A DNA stretch of 64,000 nucleotides from Carnobacterium gallinarum DSM 4847. GTDB lineage: Bacteria; Bacillota; Bacilli; Lactobacillales; Carnobacteriaceae. Made by a program: the position numbers and the translations under genes. Under the pieces are notes generated by a model that was given only the letters and a program-made list of their open reading frames with translations, had not been told where the DNA came from and did not search any database. The stretch lies in the NCBI RefSeq assembly GCF_000744375.1, contig NZ_JQLU01000005.1:1240001-1304000 (forward strand), in the 5' to 3' direction. Shown piece by piece: positions 11,291 to 19,757 of the stretch (the stretch's first letter is position 1; every line of letters begins with the position of its first letter).

Positions 11291-12112
11291 ATGAAGAAAG
11301 TAAAAATGATTCATTTTTTTATCGTTCCTAGTTTGTTAGGTGTTTTCTTTTTGTATTTACTTCCTCTTTTTCAAATTATTTTTAGCGTGATGACTCAACA
11401 AGCAAGTAAAAGGTTTGTTGGGTTAGATAACGTTTATTTAATTTTAAAAAATGAAGCTTTTCTATTAGCATCAAAAAATACACTTCTTTTTATGGGTATT
11501 TCCATTCCGCTTTTAATGGGAAGTTCATTACTTTTTTCCATGGTTTTGCATAAAATGGTAGGCATATTTCAACAGTTTAAAGTTTGGTATATTCTTCCAT
11601 TGGCTATCCCGGCGGTATCCTTATCTTTTTTCTGGAACTTTTTTTTTAGTTCCTCTGGTATGTTGAATTCACTTTTTAATAGTCGGATTGATTGGTTAAA
11701 TACTAGATTTAGTTTTTTAGTTATTGTGTTTATCTTTATTTGGAAAAATTTTGGTTATATGGTTATTTTATGGTTGGGTGGCATGGCCAGTATATCCAAA
11801 TCAATGATTGAGGCAGCACGAATAGATGGAGCAAATGAGCGAGCTATTTTTTTACGAATTATTTTGCCTAATTTAAAGCTAACGGCTTTTGTTGTTTATC
11901 TATTATCAATTATTAATTCATTTAAGATTTTTCGTGATGTTTATGCACTAGCGGGGGATTATCCAAATGAACAGATTTATTTGTTGCAGCATTTATTTAA
12001 CAACTGGTTTAGAGATTTTGAATTAGATAAGATGTCAGCAGGAACCGTTTTATATGTACTTGCGTTGGTAGTAATCTTATTGCCAGTACAAAAGAGTATA
12101 GAAAAAATGTAG
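11291..12112 (+). CDS. ABC transporter permease, MalF type
   Basis: 273 residues, about six membrane segments. The cytoplasmic EAA loop that docks the ATPase is well kept (EAARIDGANERAIFLRIILP from about residue 174). Sugar and oligosaccharide importers of the MalF/UgpA class share this layout. AGGAGG precedes ATG by eight bases. No ATPase gene is present in the cluster, so either a shared MsmX-type ATPase serves it or the permeases have another role. Its placement between the binding lipoprotein and an HlyD-like gene in a peptide-export operon is unusual. Confidence 0.8.
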   Translation: MKKVKMIHFFIVPSLLGVFFLYLLPLFQIIFSVMTQQASKRFVGLDNVYLILKNEAFLLASKNTLLFMGISIPLLMGSSLLFSMVLHKMVGIFQQFKVWYILPLAIPAVSLSFFWNFFFSSSGMLNSLFNSRIDWLNTRFSFLVIVFIFIWKNFGYMVILWLGGMASISKSMIEAARIDGANERAIFLRIILPNLKLTAFVVYLLSIINSFKIFRDVYALAGDYPNEQIYLLQHLFNNWFRDFELDKMSAGTVLYVLALVVILLPVQKSIEKM

Positions 12113-12124
12113 GAGCTTACCAAG

Positions 12125-12958
12125 ATGAAAAAAAAGATACTTTGTTTTACCGTGCTAATTGTGACGTTATATCCAATTTGTTTTGTATTTTTAGGTTCGT
12201 TGATGGGTGATGATGAGGTGAAAACTTATTTAGAATTGCTAGATAGTTCGTATTCAAATTCATTTGTTTCTTTATGGTTTTTCCCAAACTTTCCCACGCT
12301 AAAATCATATGTTGAATTATTAGTTGATACGCCAGCATTTTTTGTTGTATTTTGGAATTCAGTAAAGTCGACTACGTTCATCCTAGTTGGTCAAGTTCTT
12401 ATTAACGTACCTGCTTCTTGGTGGTTTGCACAAAGCACGTTTAAAGGGAAGCAATGGTTGTATCGTCTGTATATTGTTTTGATGGTACTCCCTTTTGTGG
12501 TCATGATGTTGCCGCAATACATTATGTTGAAGCAGCTTGGGTTATTGGATACATTGTGGGCAATTATATTACCAGCAATTTTTTCGACGTTATCTATTTT
12601 TATTATTTATCCTTATTTTAAAGCGATTCCTAGAGCAATTATAGAATCAGCAAAAATAGATGGAGCCAATGAATGGCAAATTTTTTCAAGAATTGGAGTT
12701 CCGATTTGTTTGCCAGCAATTATTATTTCGATTATGCTTAATCTTTTTGAATATTGGGGCAGTGTAGAACAAATCATTGCTTTTATCAAAAATCAATCTC
12801 TTTGGACGCTCCCTTTATTTATTTCAAGTATTCAAGTAAATAAAGCTAATTTAGCATTAGTGTCGGCAGTGATTGTAATGGTGATCCCGTTGCTGTTTAC
12901 ATTTTTAAGTCAACGTTATTTAACAAATGGGCTATTAAGCAATGCAGAGGAGAAATAG
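12125..12958 (+). CDS. ABC transporter permease, MalG type
   Basis: 277 residues, about six membrane segments, with the EAA loop at about 174-193 (ESAKIDGANEWQIFSRIGVP). It is the expected partner of the preceding MalF-type permease. It starts 12 bases after it with AGGAG upstream, and its TAG stop directly abuts the ATG of the next gene, so the genes are co-translated. The membrane part is standard. The context, not the sequence, is what is odd. Confidence 0.8.
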   Translation: MKKKILCFTVLIVTLYPICFVFLGSLMGDDEVKTYLELLDSSYSNSFVSLWFFPNFPTLKSYVELLVDTPAFFVVFWNSVKSTTFILVGQVLINVPASWWFAQSTFKGKQWLYRLYIVLMVLPFVVMMLPQYIMLKQLGLLDTLWAIILPAIFSTLSIFIIYPYFKAIPRAIIESAKIDGANEWQIFSRIGVPICLPAIIISIMLNLFEYWGSVEQIIAFIKNQSLWTLPLFISSIQVNKANLALVSAVIVMVIPLLFTFLSQRYLTNGLLSNAEEK

Positions 12959-14302
12959 ATGAAAGAAAAAACGATGCAAAAGAAGTTAATTTATTTTTTA
13001 TCTTTGTTTATGATAGTAATGTTTGGTTTTACTTTTTTGTCAAAATCAATGAATAGTTTAACAATTCCTAAAGTATCTGTGGTTAATTTGGAGAGCAAGA
13101 TCTTGACAGATGAATGGATTGCAACGGGAATAGTGAAAAAATCTAAGAATGTTCCTATATTTACGGAGGAAGATCAACGAATAAAGGATATTTATGTTAA
13201 TTTGGGACAAAATGTTACAAGTGAAACGCCTTTATTCCAAGTAGATTTGGATTATTTGAATCAAAAAATTGCTGAAAAGCAAAAAGAATTAGATAAACAA
13301 CAACAGATTGTAAATTCTCAAAATACTAGAACTCAAAATGATGTAGATATGAAAAATTTGAAAATTACTCAAGCGAAAGAAGCGTATAGCCAGGTAGTTG
13401 AAATAGAAGACCAAAAAATAAGGAGTGCAACAAAAGAAGTGGAAGAGACTTCTGTAGAGTTAAAGAAACAAGAGAATCAATCAAATATTGAATTAAAAGC
13501 GGTATATGAAGAGAAGCAACGGAGTTTGGAATCTGCAAAAACAGAAAAAAATAGTGCTGTTTTACAAGCACAGCATTTAATAGAATTGGCTGAACAAGAA
13601 CCGAATAACGTAGAAATAGATACGGCTTCAATTGATTTGGAACAAGCTAACGAAGCGCTGCAACGTTTAGTGAATTTGAAAGAAGCGAATGGAATTGTAA
13701 AAGCGCAAATGGCTGGAATTGTTTCAAAGGTAGCTGTGTTAATTGGTGGCGTAACCTCTCAAGAAGCAGTCGTTTTAATTGAAGATGGAGGCTCAACTAG
13801 CATCTTATCAATGGAAGTTGACAAGATGAATAAGGAATATGTTAAGGTTGGGCAAACAGGTAAGGTTACTGGAATTACTAAAAATGGAGTTGAAAGATTG
13901 CAAGATGTTGCAACTGTTCTTGAAGTAAAGCCAAATGCAGAAAATCAAGGAATATTGGATGTTAAGGTAGAATTAAATGATGAAGAATTTGAGTATGATT
14001 CTGTTGGTACATTTTATATAGAAAAATCTTCTCAAAAATATCCTTACACGATTCCAACAGATGCAGTTCATGAAGGAAAGAATGGATTTTATGTTCTAGT
14101 GGTAGATGAAAAACAAAGTATTCTGGGTAATGAAAAGGTAGCTAAAGAAGTAGCTGTTAAAATTTTAGCGCGAACGCCAACGACGGTGGCTATTCAGGAA
14201 AATAAGTTATTAGCTGATGAAGAAATAGTCATGATTATTAATAAAACCATTGTAGATGGAGACAAAATACGGGTTATTGAAGGATCTACTAATGATGAAT
14301 AA
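12959..14302 (+). CDS. HlyD-like membrane fusion (adaptor) protein
   Basis: 447 residues. One N-terminal membrane segment (about 9-28) is followed by a split barrel-sandwich (lipoyl-like) domain (about 60-85 and 235-275) flanking a long coiled coil (about 95-235, rich in K, E and Q, with IAEKQKELDKQQQ), then beta-barrel regions to the C terminus. In Gram-positives such adaptors accompany MacB-type permeases or bacteriocin exporters. It begins immediately after the MalG-type gene with GAGGAG upstream, and overlaps the next gene by 11 bases. Likely partners are the following MacB-like protein or the C39 exporter. Confidence 0.8.
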   Translation: MKEKTMQKKLIYFLSLFMIVMFGFTFLSKSMNSLTIPKVSVVNLESKILTDEWIATGIVKKSKNVPIFTEEDQRIKDIYVNLGQNVTSETPLFQVDLDYLNQKIAEKQKELDKQQQIVNSQNTRTQNDVDMKNLKITQAKEAYSQVVEIEDQKIRSATKEVEETSVELKKQENQSNIELKAVYEEKQRSLESAKTEKNSAVLQAQHLIELAEQEPNNVEIDTASIDLEQANEALQRLVNLKEANGIVKAQMAGIVSKVAVLIGGVTSQEAVVLIEDGGSTSILSMEVDKMNKEYVKVGQTGKVTGITKNGVERLQDVATVLEVKPNAENQGILDVKVELNDEEFEYDSVGTFYIEKSSQKYPYTIPTDAVHEGKNGFYVLVVDEKQSILGNEKVAKEVAVKILARTPTTVAIQENKLLADEEIVMIINKTIVDGDKIRVIEGSTNDE

Positions 14303-15365
14303 ACAAAATCCGCAACGACGTTTATTTTTTTCTATGATGGTATTACTGTTAAGTTTGTGGATGTATTATAAAGCATCTATAAACTTAGTTGATTTAAAAG
14401 AGTACTCTGAAACAATCTCTATTTACTCCAGCACAGCTACGATTGATGAAACTAAAATACAAAAAATACTACAGAATAACAAAACGTTTTCTGATTCGGT
14501 TGATTTAGTTATTTGGAATGAATTTGAAGGCGAGTCTGTTACAAATCCACGCTTGTTCAGAAATGAAACGACTGGAATATTAATTGCTTCGGGACAGATA
14601 AATCTGTTATTTGGAGAAGATGTAAAACTAATGGAGATGGACAAAGAGGGCGGTGTGATTTCAAAAGGTTTGGCAGAAAAGTTGTTTGGTGATACTCGTG
14701 TAGTTGGTAAGGAATTTATGTATCAACAAAAGACTTATAGTGTTCGACAAGTTTTGACAAATGTTAAAGAGAATTTAGTTGTAATCCGACCACAGATAAA
14801 TTCAGATAAAAGACTAAATACAATAACTGCGATGAAGCCTAATTCTGTGATTTCTCCTAATACATTAAAAAGTAAATTAAGTAATCGTTATGAACTTAAT
14901 GGGGAACTAACGGAATTTAACTTATTGACGGGGTTGTTGACATTGTATTTATATATTCCGTTGATTTATGTAACATTTGATATGCTTAGGTTGGGTAATG
15001 TAATTATTGAAGATTTTGATTATACAAAACAAGAATATCTGCCGATGCAAGGTCTTCTCAAAGTTTTCTTATGGGCTTTAGTAATAGGCGTTTGGTCTTA
15101 TTTTCTTAATCGAAATAATAGTATTTCAAGTGATTATATTCCTTCACAGTGGTCTGATTTTGATTTTTTTATGCGATTAGGATCAGAAAAAATTGAGGCT
15201 TTGAAAGATTTTGTCCGAATGCCGAAACGCTATTTTGAAATGTGCTATTTAAACTATACGCGTCAAGTGCTTATTTATAATTTTTTAGCTATTCAATTTT
15301 TAAAATGGAGTTTTAAATTACAGAGATCTGTACAAAAAAAGACTGCGATTAAGTTAATTAAATAA
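14292..15365 (+). CDS. Membrane protein with MacB-like extracytoplasmic domain
   Basis: 357 residues from ATG 14292 (ATG 14295 is possible). AAGGA lies eight bases before it, and the longer frame from 14256 lacks a ribosome site. A membrane segment (about 9-27) is followed by an outside domain whose segment GVISKGLAEKLFGD...VVGKEF...YSVRQVL resembles the MacB/FtsX periplasmic core domain. Further membrane segments lie near 215-238 and 263-282. The four-segment FtsX permease core and any ATPase are missing or unrecognisable. With the HlyD-like adaptor it recalls a MacA-MacB pair stripped of its engine; immunity, export or a scaffold are possible roles. Annotation by pattern only. Confidence 0.5.
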   Translation: MMNKQNPQRRLFFSMMVLLLSLWMYYKASINLVDLKEYSETISIYSSTATIDETKIQKILQNNKTFSDSVDLVIWNEFEGESVTNPRLFRNETTGILIASGQINLLFGEDVKLMEMDKEGGVISKGLAEKLFGDTRVVGKEFMYQQKTYSVRQVLTNVKENLVVIRPQINSDKRLNTITAMKPNSVISPNTLKSKLSNRYELNGELTEFNLLTGLLTLYLYIPLIYVTFDMLRLGNVIIEDFDYTKQEYLPMQGLLKVFLWALVIGVWSYFLNRNNSISSDYIPSQWSDFDFFMRLGSEKIEALKDFVRMPKRYFEMCYLNYTRQVLIYNFLAIQFLKWSFKLQRSVQKKTAIKLIK

Positions 15366-15373
15366 AAATCAGC

Positions 15374-15417
15374 AAAAATGCATGGCATCATTGATCAATG
15401 AATGCCATGCATTTTTA
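15374..15417. terminator. Bidirectional terminator between convergent operons
   Basis: A long, nearly perfect dyad (AAAAATGCATGGCAT with ATGCCATGCATTTTT, inner CATTGATCAATG) with A and T tracts on the two sides. It can end both the peptide cluster (plus) and the chitinase gene (minus). Confidence 0.9.
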
Positions 15418-15426
15418 ATTAAAAGA

Positions 15427-17715
15427 TTAAGCGACTAATTCCCATGGTCCCCATTGTTCAGCACCAGGAATATTGTTTTGTGTCCAATATTTAGCTTTAT
15501 ACGTTTTGCCATTGTATGAAACTTGATCGCCAGCGGCATAAGCTTTTGTGGCATCCCAAGCTGGAGCTGTTGGTGTTGTCGTTGTTCCAGTTGTGACAGC
15601 TAGTGCTTCGCTTTTGGCAGAAGTATTCCCACTTGCATCAAAAGCAGTGATTTGGTAGCTGTAATTTGTAGCAGATTTTAGACCAGTATCAATGAATTTA
15701 GTTGTTGCACTTGTGCTAATTTCTACTCCATCACGATAAATTTTGTAACCTGTAACTTTTGTGTTATCTGTTGAAGCAGTCCAATTCAGCTCTAATTGAT
15801 TACCAGCAATATTGCTAGCTTTTAGTGTAGTTGGTACAGTTGGAGCCTCTTTGTCACTTGGATCTGGAGTAGGTGCATCATTTTTATAGACAACTTGTTG
15901 GCTTAATTCAGAACTATTCTTCGCCATTTTTTGTGCTAGTGTAATTTTATTAATACGGCTAATGTCCGCAGTTGCTGCACTTGATTTCAGGCGGAAAGTA
16001 TATGAAGCCCCTTGTGGAATAGTTTGTGCATCGTAAACTCCTGATAAATCAACAATAGTATTCCCATCTGCAACTGTAACGGTTCCTGCTTTGTAGTCGC
16101 CAGCGGTTAGAGTCTCAGCACTGTTTGTTGGAATATAGAATTTAGGCAATTTAATTGTTTCAAAGGCAAGTTCTGTTGTTTTTAGGACTTCGTTAGTTTC
16201 ATCAGCCTTTTCGTTATTTTTGACTGTAACTTCATAGCCAACGCCATTTTCACTGTAAGGCGTAACTGTTACTGCAACGTTTAAATCAGCATAAACAGTT
16301 GTGTTTTTTGGTAAGGCAGTGTCGCCAAATAGTCCGGTTTTGATGCCTTTCGTCAATTCATCTCGTTGGGTTGACGTTGTCGCTTTATCTTGTGATTGCA
16401 TCCAAGAAATAACTCCGCCTAATTGCTGATCTTTTACATATTTCGTTTTAAATCCAATCGATTTTAAGTTATCGTAGGTGAAAAATTCACCTGTTTTTTT
16501 GCTGTATAGATACGGTGCTTTTGCTACATCATCCCAATACTCAGTTAAGCCATCAGTTTTAGCAAATAAACTATCTAAACTGCGATAAGCCCAAACTCCG
16601 CCAGCACGTCCACCATCTCCAGTAGTTAATGCTTTTTCATTTTTAGCTCCATAAGTTGGAGATAAATCTGCATCTTTATTGTTTTGTTCCGCTTTTTGGA
16701 AAAGTCCAGGTTGTGCTTCGTTCGTTCCAGCTGCAACTTTATTCCAGCCACGAGTATAGAATGCTGAACCAATGACGATTTTTTCTGAAGGAATTCCTTG
16801 TTTGGTTAAATAGCCTACAGTTTGATCAACTGAAAGTCCTTGAGCATAATCAGGATCAGCTGGATTACCGTAAAGAGAAGTATGGTGTCCACTTGTTGGG
16901 CTCCAAGCACCTTTCATATCGTAGGTCATCATATTTGCAAAATCAATGACTTTGAATAGTGCCGGTAAATCAATTCCTTGTGCTAGCGTTGCCTGTGAAG
17001 CTGGAAGAGCAACAGTTAGTTCGTATTTTTTATTTAATTGAACACCTTGTTTATCTAGAGCGGTTCTTAAATCCTGCATTAACGTAATATAGTTGGCTTT
17101 ATCTGCAGGTGATGCATTAGGTGTACCTTCGTCATTTTTGTTATCCACTTTATCAGGCTGTCTAACAGATGTCGGATACTCCCAATCCACATCAACAAAG
17201 TCCATATTGGTATATTTTACAAATTTCATGACGTTTGCAACAAAATTAGCTCGAGCTGTGGCATTTGCTCCAATGGCTGCAAAGTTTGCTGACTTAGACC
17301 AACCGCCTAAGGAAACGCCAAGCTTTAAGTTAGGATTTGTTACTCTCAAATCTTGTAAAGCATTTAATACACCGGCATTAGGCGCGCCCCACTGTACGCC
17401 TTCTTGTCCAACGGGAGCTCCAACAGCTGCATCTTTATCGGTGAATTTCAAATTTCCACTGCCATCAAAATCAAGAAAAGCAAAGTTCAAATGTGTTAAC
17501 TGACTAGCTGGAATGTCTTTAGGATAGAAGTTGCCTTCACCACCCCAAATTGACCAATCGCCATAATACATCACGTTTCGGTAAGGCGCTGTTGCGTCAG
17601 TTGTTGCTGCATTTGCTGGAAGCGGCGCGACTAAAACGCTTGTGGTTGTTGCTACGCCTAAACTTAAACCTAATGCTAAAACAGATACTGAACCAAATAT
17701 TTTTTTCATATTCAT
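15427..17715 (-). CDS. Secreted chitinase, GH18 with FnIII and CBM5/12
   Basis: 762 residues. Signal peptide about 1-36 (ending PANAA), then a GH18 catalytic domain (about 44-460) with the DxxDxDxE motif at Asp172-Glu179 (DFVDVDWE; Glu179 is the acid). A beta-rich module (about 470-620), one FnIII repeat (about 621-716) and a CBM5/12 chitin-binding module (717-762, aromatic YWTQ...WGPW) follow. It should hydrolyse chitin outside the cell. The start is fixed by GGTGGAG eight bases upstream of ATG. It lies 68 bases downstream of the second chitinase, with a cre-like site in the gap. Confidence 0.95.
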   Translation of the reverse strand: MNMKKIFGSVSVLALGLSLGVATTTSVLVAPLPANAATTDATAPYRNVMYYGDWSIWGGEGNFYPKDIPASQLTHLNFAFLDFDGSGNLKFTDKDAAVGAPVGQEGVQWGAPNAGVLNALQDLRVTNPNLKLGVSLGGWSKSANFAAIGANATARANFVANVMKFVKYTNMDFVDVDWEYPTSVRQPDKVDNKNDEGTPNASPADKANYITLMQDLRTALDKQGVQLNKKYELTVALPASQATLAQGIDLPALFKVIDFANMMTYDMKGAWSPTSGHHTSLYGNPADPDYAQGLSVDQTVGYLTKQGIPSEKIVIGSAFYTRGWNKVAAGTNEAQPGLFQKAEQNNKDADLSPTYGAKNEKALTTGDGGRAGGVWAYRSLDSLFAKTDGLTEYWDDVAKAPYLYSKKTGEFFTYDNLKSIGFKTKYVKDQQLGGVISWMQSQDKATTSTQRDELTKGIKTGLFGDTALPKNTTVYADLNVAVTVTPYSENGVGYEVTVKNNEKADETNEVLKTTELAFETIKLPKFYIPTNSAETLTAGDYKAGTVTVADGNTIVDLSGVYDAQTIPQGASYTFRLKSSAATADISRINKITLAQKMAKNSSELSQQVVYKNDAPTPDPSDKEAPTVPTTLKASNIAGNQLELNWTASTDNTKVTGYKIYRDGVEISTSATTKFIDTGLKSATNYSYQITAFDASGNTSAKSEALAVTTGTTTTPTAPAWDATKAYAAGDQVSYNGKTYKAKYWTQNNIPGAEQWGPWELVA

Positions 17716-17754
17716 TTCTATTTCTCCACCTTTTTAGTTAGTCACTTTATTTGG

Positions 17755-17768
17755 ATAAAGCGCTTTTA
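17755..17768 (-). promoter_or_regulatory. cre-like site before the larger chitinase gene
   Basis: ATAAAGCGCTTTTA with the central palindrome AAAGCGCTTT, matching about 12 of 14 positions of the CcpA consensus, about 40 bases before the start codon. Fits glucose repression of chitin use. Confidence 0.5.
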
Positions 17769-17783
17769 TTAATTTGATTAAAT

Positions 17784-19253
17784 TTAGTTAACTAATTTCC
17801 AAACAGCAGCCACACCAGGGGTTTCACCTTTAGTCCACCACTGTGCTTGATAGGTTTTTCCTTGATAGATGACTTTATCACCACCAACATACGTTGCAGT
17901 TGCACTCCATGTTGTTTGTGGTTCGGCAAGGGTTGTGGCTGTAATAGGATTACTGATTGCTGATTTATTACCAGCAGCATCAACTGCCTGAACAGTGAAA
18001 TTATATGCTGTACTTGCAGTTAAACCAGTTGCATTATAAGCATTTGAACGAGATTCTCCGATTAATTTTCCATTTGCTGTAATTAAATATTTTGCCACTC
18101 GGATATTGTCTGTGGAAGCTGTCCAGCTTAATCCAACTTGATTAAAGTCTATAGAGGTTGTTTTTAATGCAGTTGGTTGTGTGGGTGCAGTTGTGTCTGG
18201 AACAGTCGAGCCAGTGCCAATTAAATCGGCGTAAGAATTAGCGAATCCACCATTGTAGTTAATGCCAGCACTGTTTTTTCCTTGATCCCAGTTAACCGAC
18301 CAAGTCATCAATCCTTTTACAAGGTTTCCATCGGCTTTTAATTGGTCAAATACTTGATAAACTACTTGTGGATCTTTAACAAAACCACTTGCTGCGGCAT
18401 CGTTATTAGCAGGAATTCCAAGAACTAATTTATTAGCAGGGATTTGAAGATAACCACGAGTCCCGTGAATCAAAGAGTCTGCCATGTAATATAAGAATTC
18501 AAACTTTTTACTATCATTATTTTGAGCATACCAACCGGTGTCTACTGCCACTCCATCACCACCTTGATTGTATAATTGAGGTGCAATGAAATCGTAATAA
18601 CCGTCTAGGGAAGAGATGTATTTAGAATAAGGTGCATTTGGTTTTAAATATGGAAATTCAGGAGCCATTGAAATAATAAAGTTTTTTCCTTCAGCACGAT
18701 AATGATCTTTTACTAGCTTTAAGGCTGCAGGAATTACAGTTTGATTGTCGCCAGCGGTAATGGCTGATTGTTCTAAGTCAATATCTAGTCCATCAAAGCC
18801 ATACGTTTCAACTTGACGAATCAATTCATTTGCAAAGGCTTGTTCCATACCAGCATGTAGTTCAATGTGAGCATCCGCGCCACCTAATGAAATTAAGACA
18901 GGTCGTCCTTCTTTATTGAGCTCGCCAACTTGTGCTCTGAATTCAGCGTCTGTGCCGGTTTCTGGTTTAAAAGTTGGTACTCCAGCACCTTTCATAAAGG
19001 CAACGGCGACAACGTTATAGGCTTTTGGAACTTCACGTAAAGCTAAATCAGCCGAAGTTCCTTGTTGATAGCCATCCTTACCTTTAGATAACCAGCTATG
19101 ATAGAAACCCATTAATACTTGTTTATTTGAAATATCTGGCATAATAGATGCATCATCATTTGTTGCAGCCTTACTAGTTAGTCCACCTAATGATAAACTT
19201 GTTAATATTATTGTTCCGACTAAAACTCCTTTTAGATAACTTTTCCTTTGCAT
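17784..19253 (-). CDS. Secreted chitinase, GH18 (ChiD/ChiA-like) with FnIII and CBM5/12
   Basis: 489 residues. Signal peptide about 1-29 (TSKAA). GH18 domain about 38-345 with DGLDIDLE at Asp154-Glu161, the single-domain bacterial type also seen in Enterococcus, Listeria and Carnobacterium. One FnIII repeat (about 352-440) and a C-terminal CBM5/12 (about 443-489, YQAQWWTKGETPG) follow. AAAGGAGG lies before ATG. It is the first gene of a two-chitinase unit on the minus strand. The two enzymes share the module order but differ in catalytic subtype, so they probably act together on chitin. No lytic polysaccharide monooxygenase gene accompanies them here. Confidence 0.94.
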   Translation of the reverse strand: MQRKSYLKGVLVGTIILTSLSLGGLTSKAATNDDASIMPDISNKQVLMGFYHSWLSKGKDGYQQGTSADLALREVPKAYNVVAVAFMKGAGVPTFKPETGTDAEFRAQVGELNKEGRPVLISLGGADAHIELHAGMEQAFANELIRQVETYGFDGLDIDLEQSAITAGDNQTVIPAALKLVKDHYRAEGKNFIISMAPEFPYLKPNAPYSKYISSLDGYYDFIAPQLYNQGGDGVAVDTGWYAQNNDSKKFEFLYYMADSLIHGTRGYLQIPANKLVLGIPANNDAAASGFVKDPQVVYQVFDQLKADGNLVKGLMTWSVNWDQGKNSAGINYNGGFANSYADLIGTGSTVPDTTAPTQPTALKTTSIDFNQVGLSWTASTDNIRVAKYLITANGKLIGESRSNAYNATGLTASTAYNFTVQAVDAAGNKSAISNPITATTLAEPQTTWSATATYVGGDKVIYQGKTYQAQWWTKGETPGVAAVWKLVN

Positions 19254-19757
19254 TTTGAATGTTCCTCCTTTGTTATTTTTAGAAAAATGAAATTAACTAT
19301 ATTATGCAATTTCTTTTTCTATATTGATTAACAAATAAACAAAATGCAAATATCGTGCCAATTAAAATGTTATATAAAACGCTTTCGATAGTATGCTTTT
19401 TCTAACACACTAATTTATACACACTAAAAAAAGCTTTACAATGATTACACAAATATGATTTTCAAGATTCTTTTTTGATTACAAAAATAATTTGATGAAT
19501 TAAAGCAGTTTTATGAAAAAGATTAAAGAATGATTAGAGGTAATGTGTTTAGTAAATCTTAATAATTGAAATATTTCAATTATGAATGCCCTAAAATAGG
19601 CGTTAAAGGTGCTTAGTCAAGAGATTGCAACCTGTTTGTTACCAAAAAGAAAATTATTAAGAAGTGATTATATGCTATACTACGAAAAGTAAGTAAATAA
19701 GCAAACATAAATGATAGATGTAAAATAAATAGTACTAAGTTAATGGAGGATATTAAT
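19254..19757. promoter_or_regulatory. Divergent control region between chitinase and M23 genes
   Basis: 504 bases, no gene seen. A cre-like site on the minus strand at 19374-19387 (core GAAAGCGTTTT) fits CcpA control of the chitinases. For the plus-strand gene, TATACT at 19676-19681 is preceded by TGC, an extended -10, with a weak -35. The M23 hydrolase would be expected in the WalRK regulon, but I found no clean WalR repeat. Confidence 0.55.

Noticed and set aside
11291-12958. Treating the two permeases as an ordinary sugar importer unrelated to the peptide
   Set aside because: Possible, but gene overlap and abutting starts with the lipoprotein and HlyD genes show a single operon, so I kept them in the cluster.
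14256-14291. Upstream start for the MacB-like gene
   Set aside because: ATG 14256 has no ribosome site and lies inside the HlyD-like gene; ATG 14292 has AAGGA at the right distance.
17093-17503. 136-codon open frame on the plus strand inside the chitinase gene
   Set aside because: Antisense shadow of the GH18 catalytic domain with no ribosome site.
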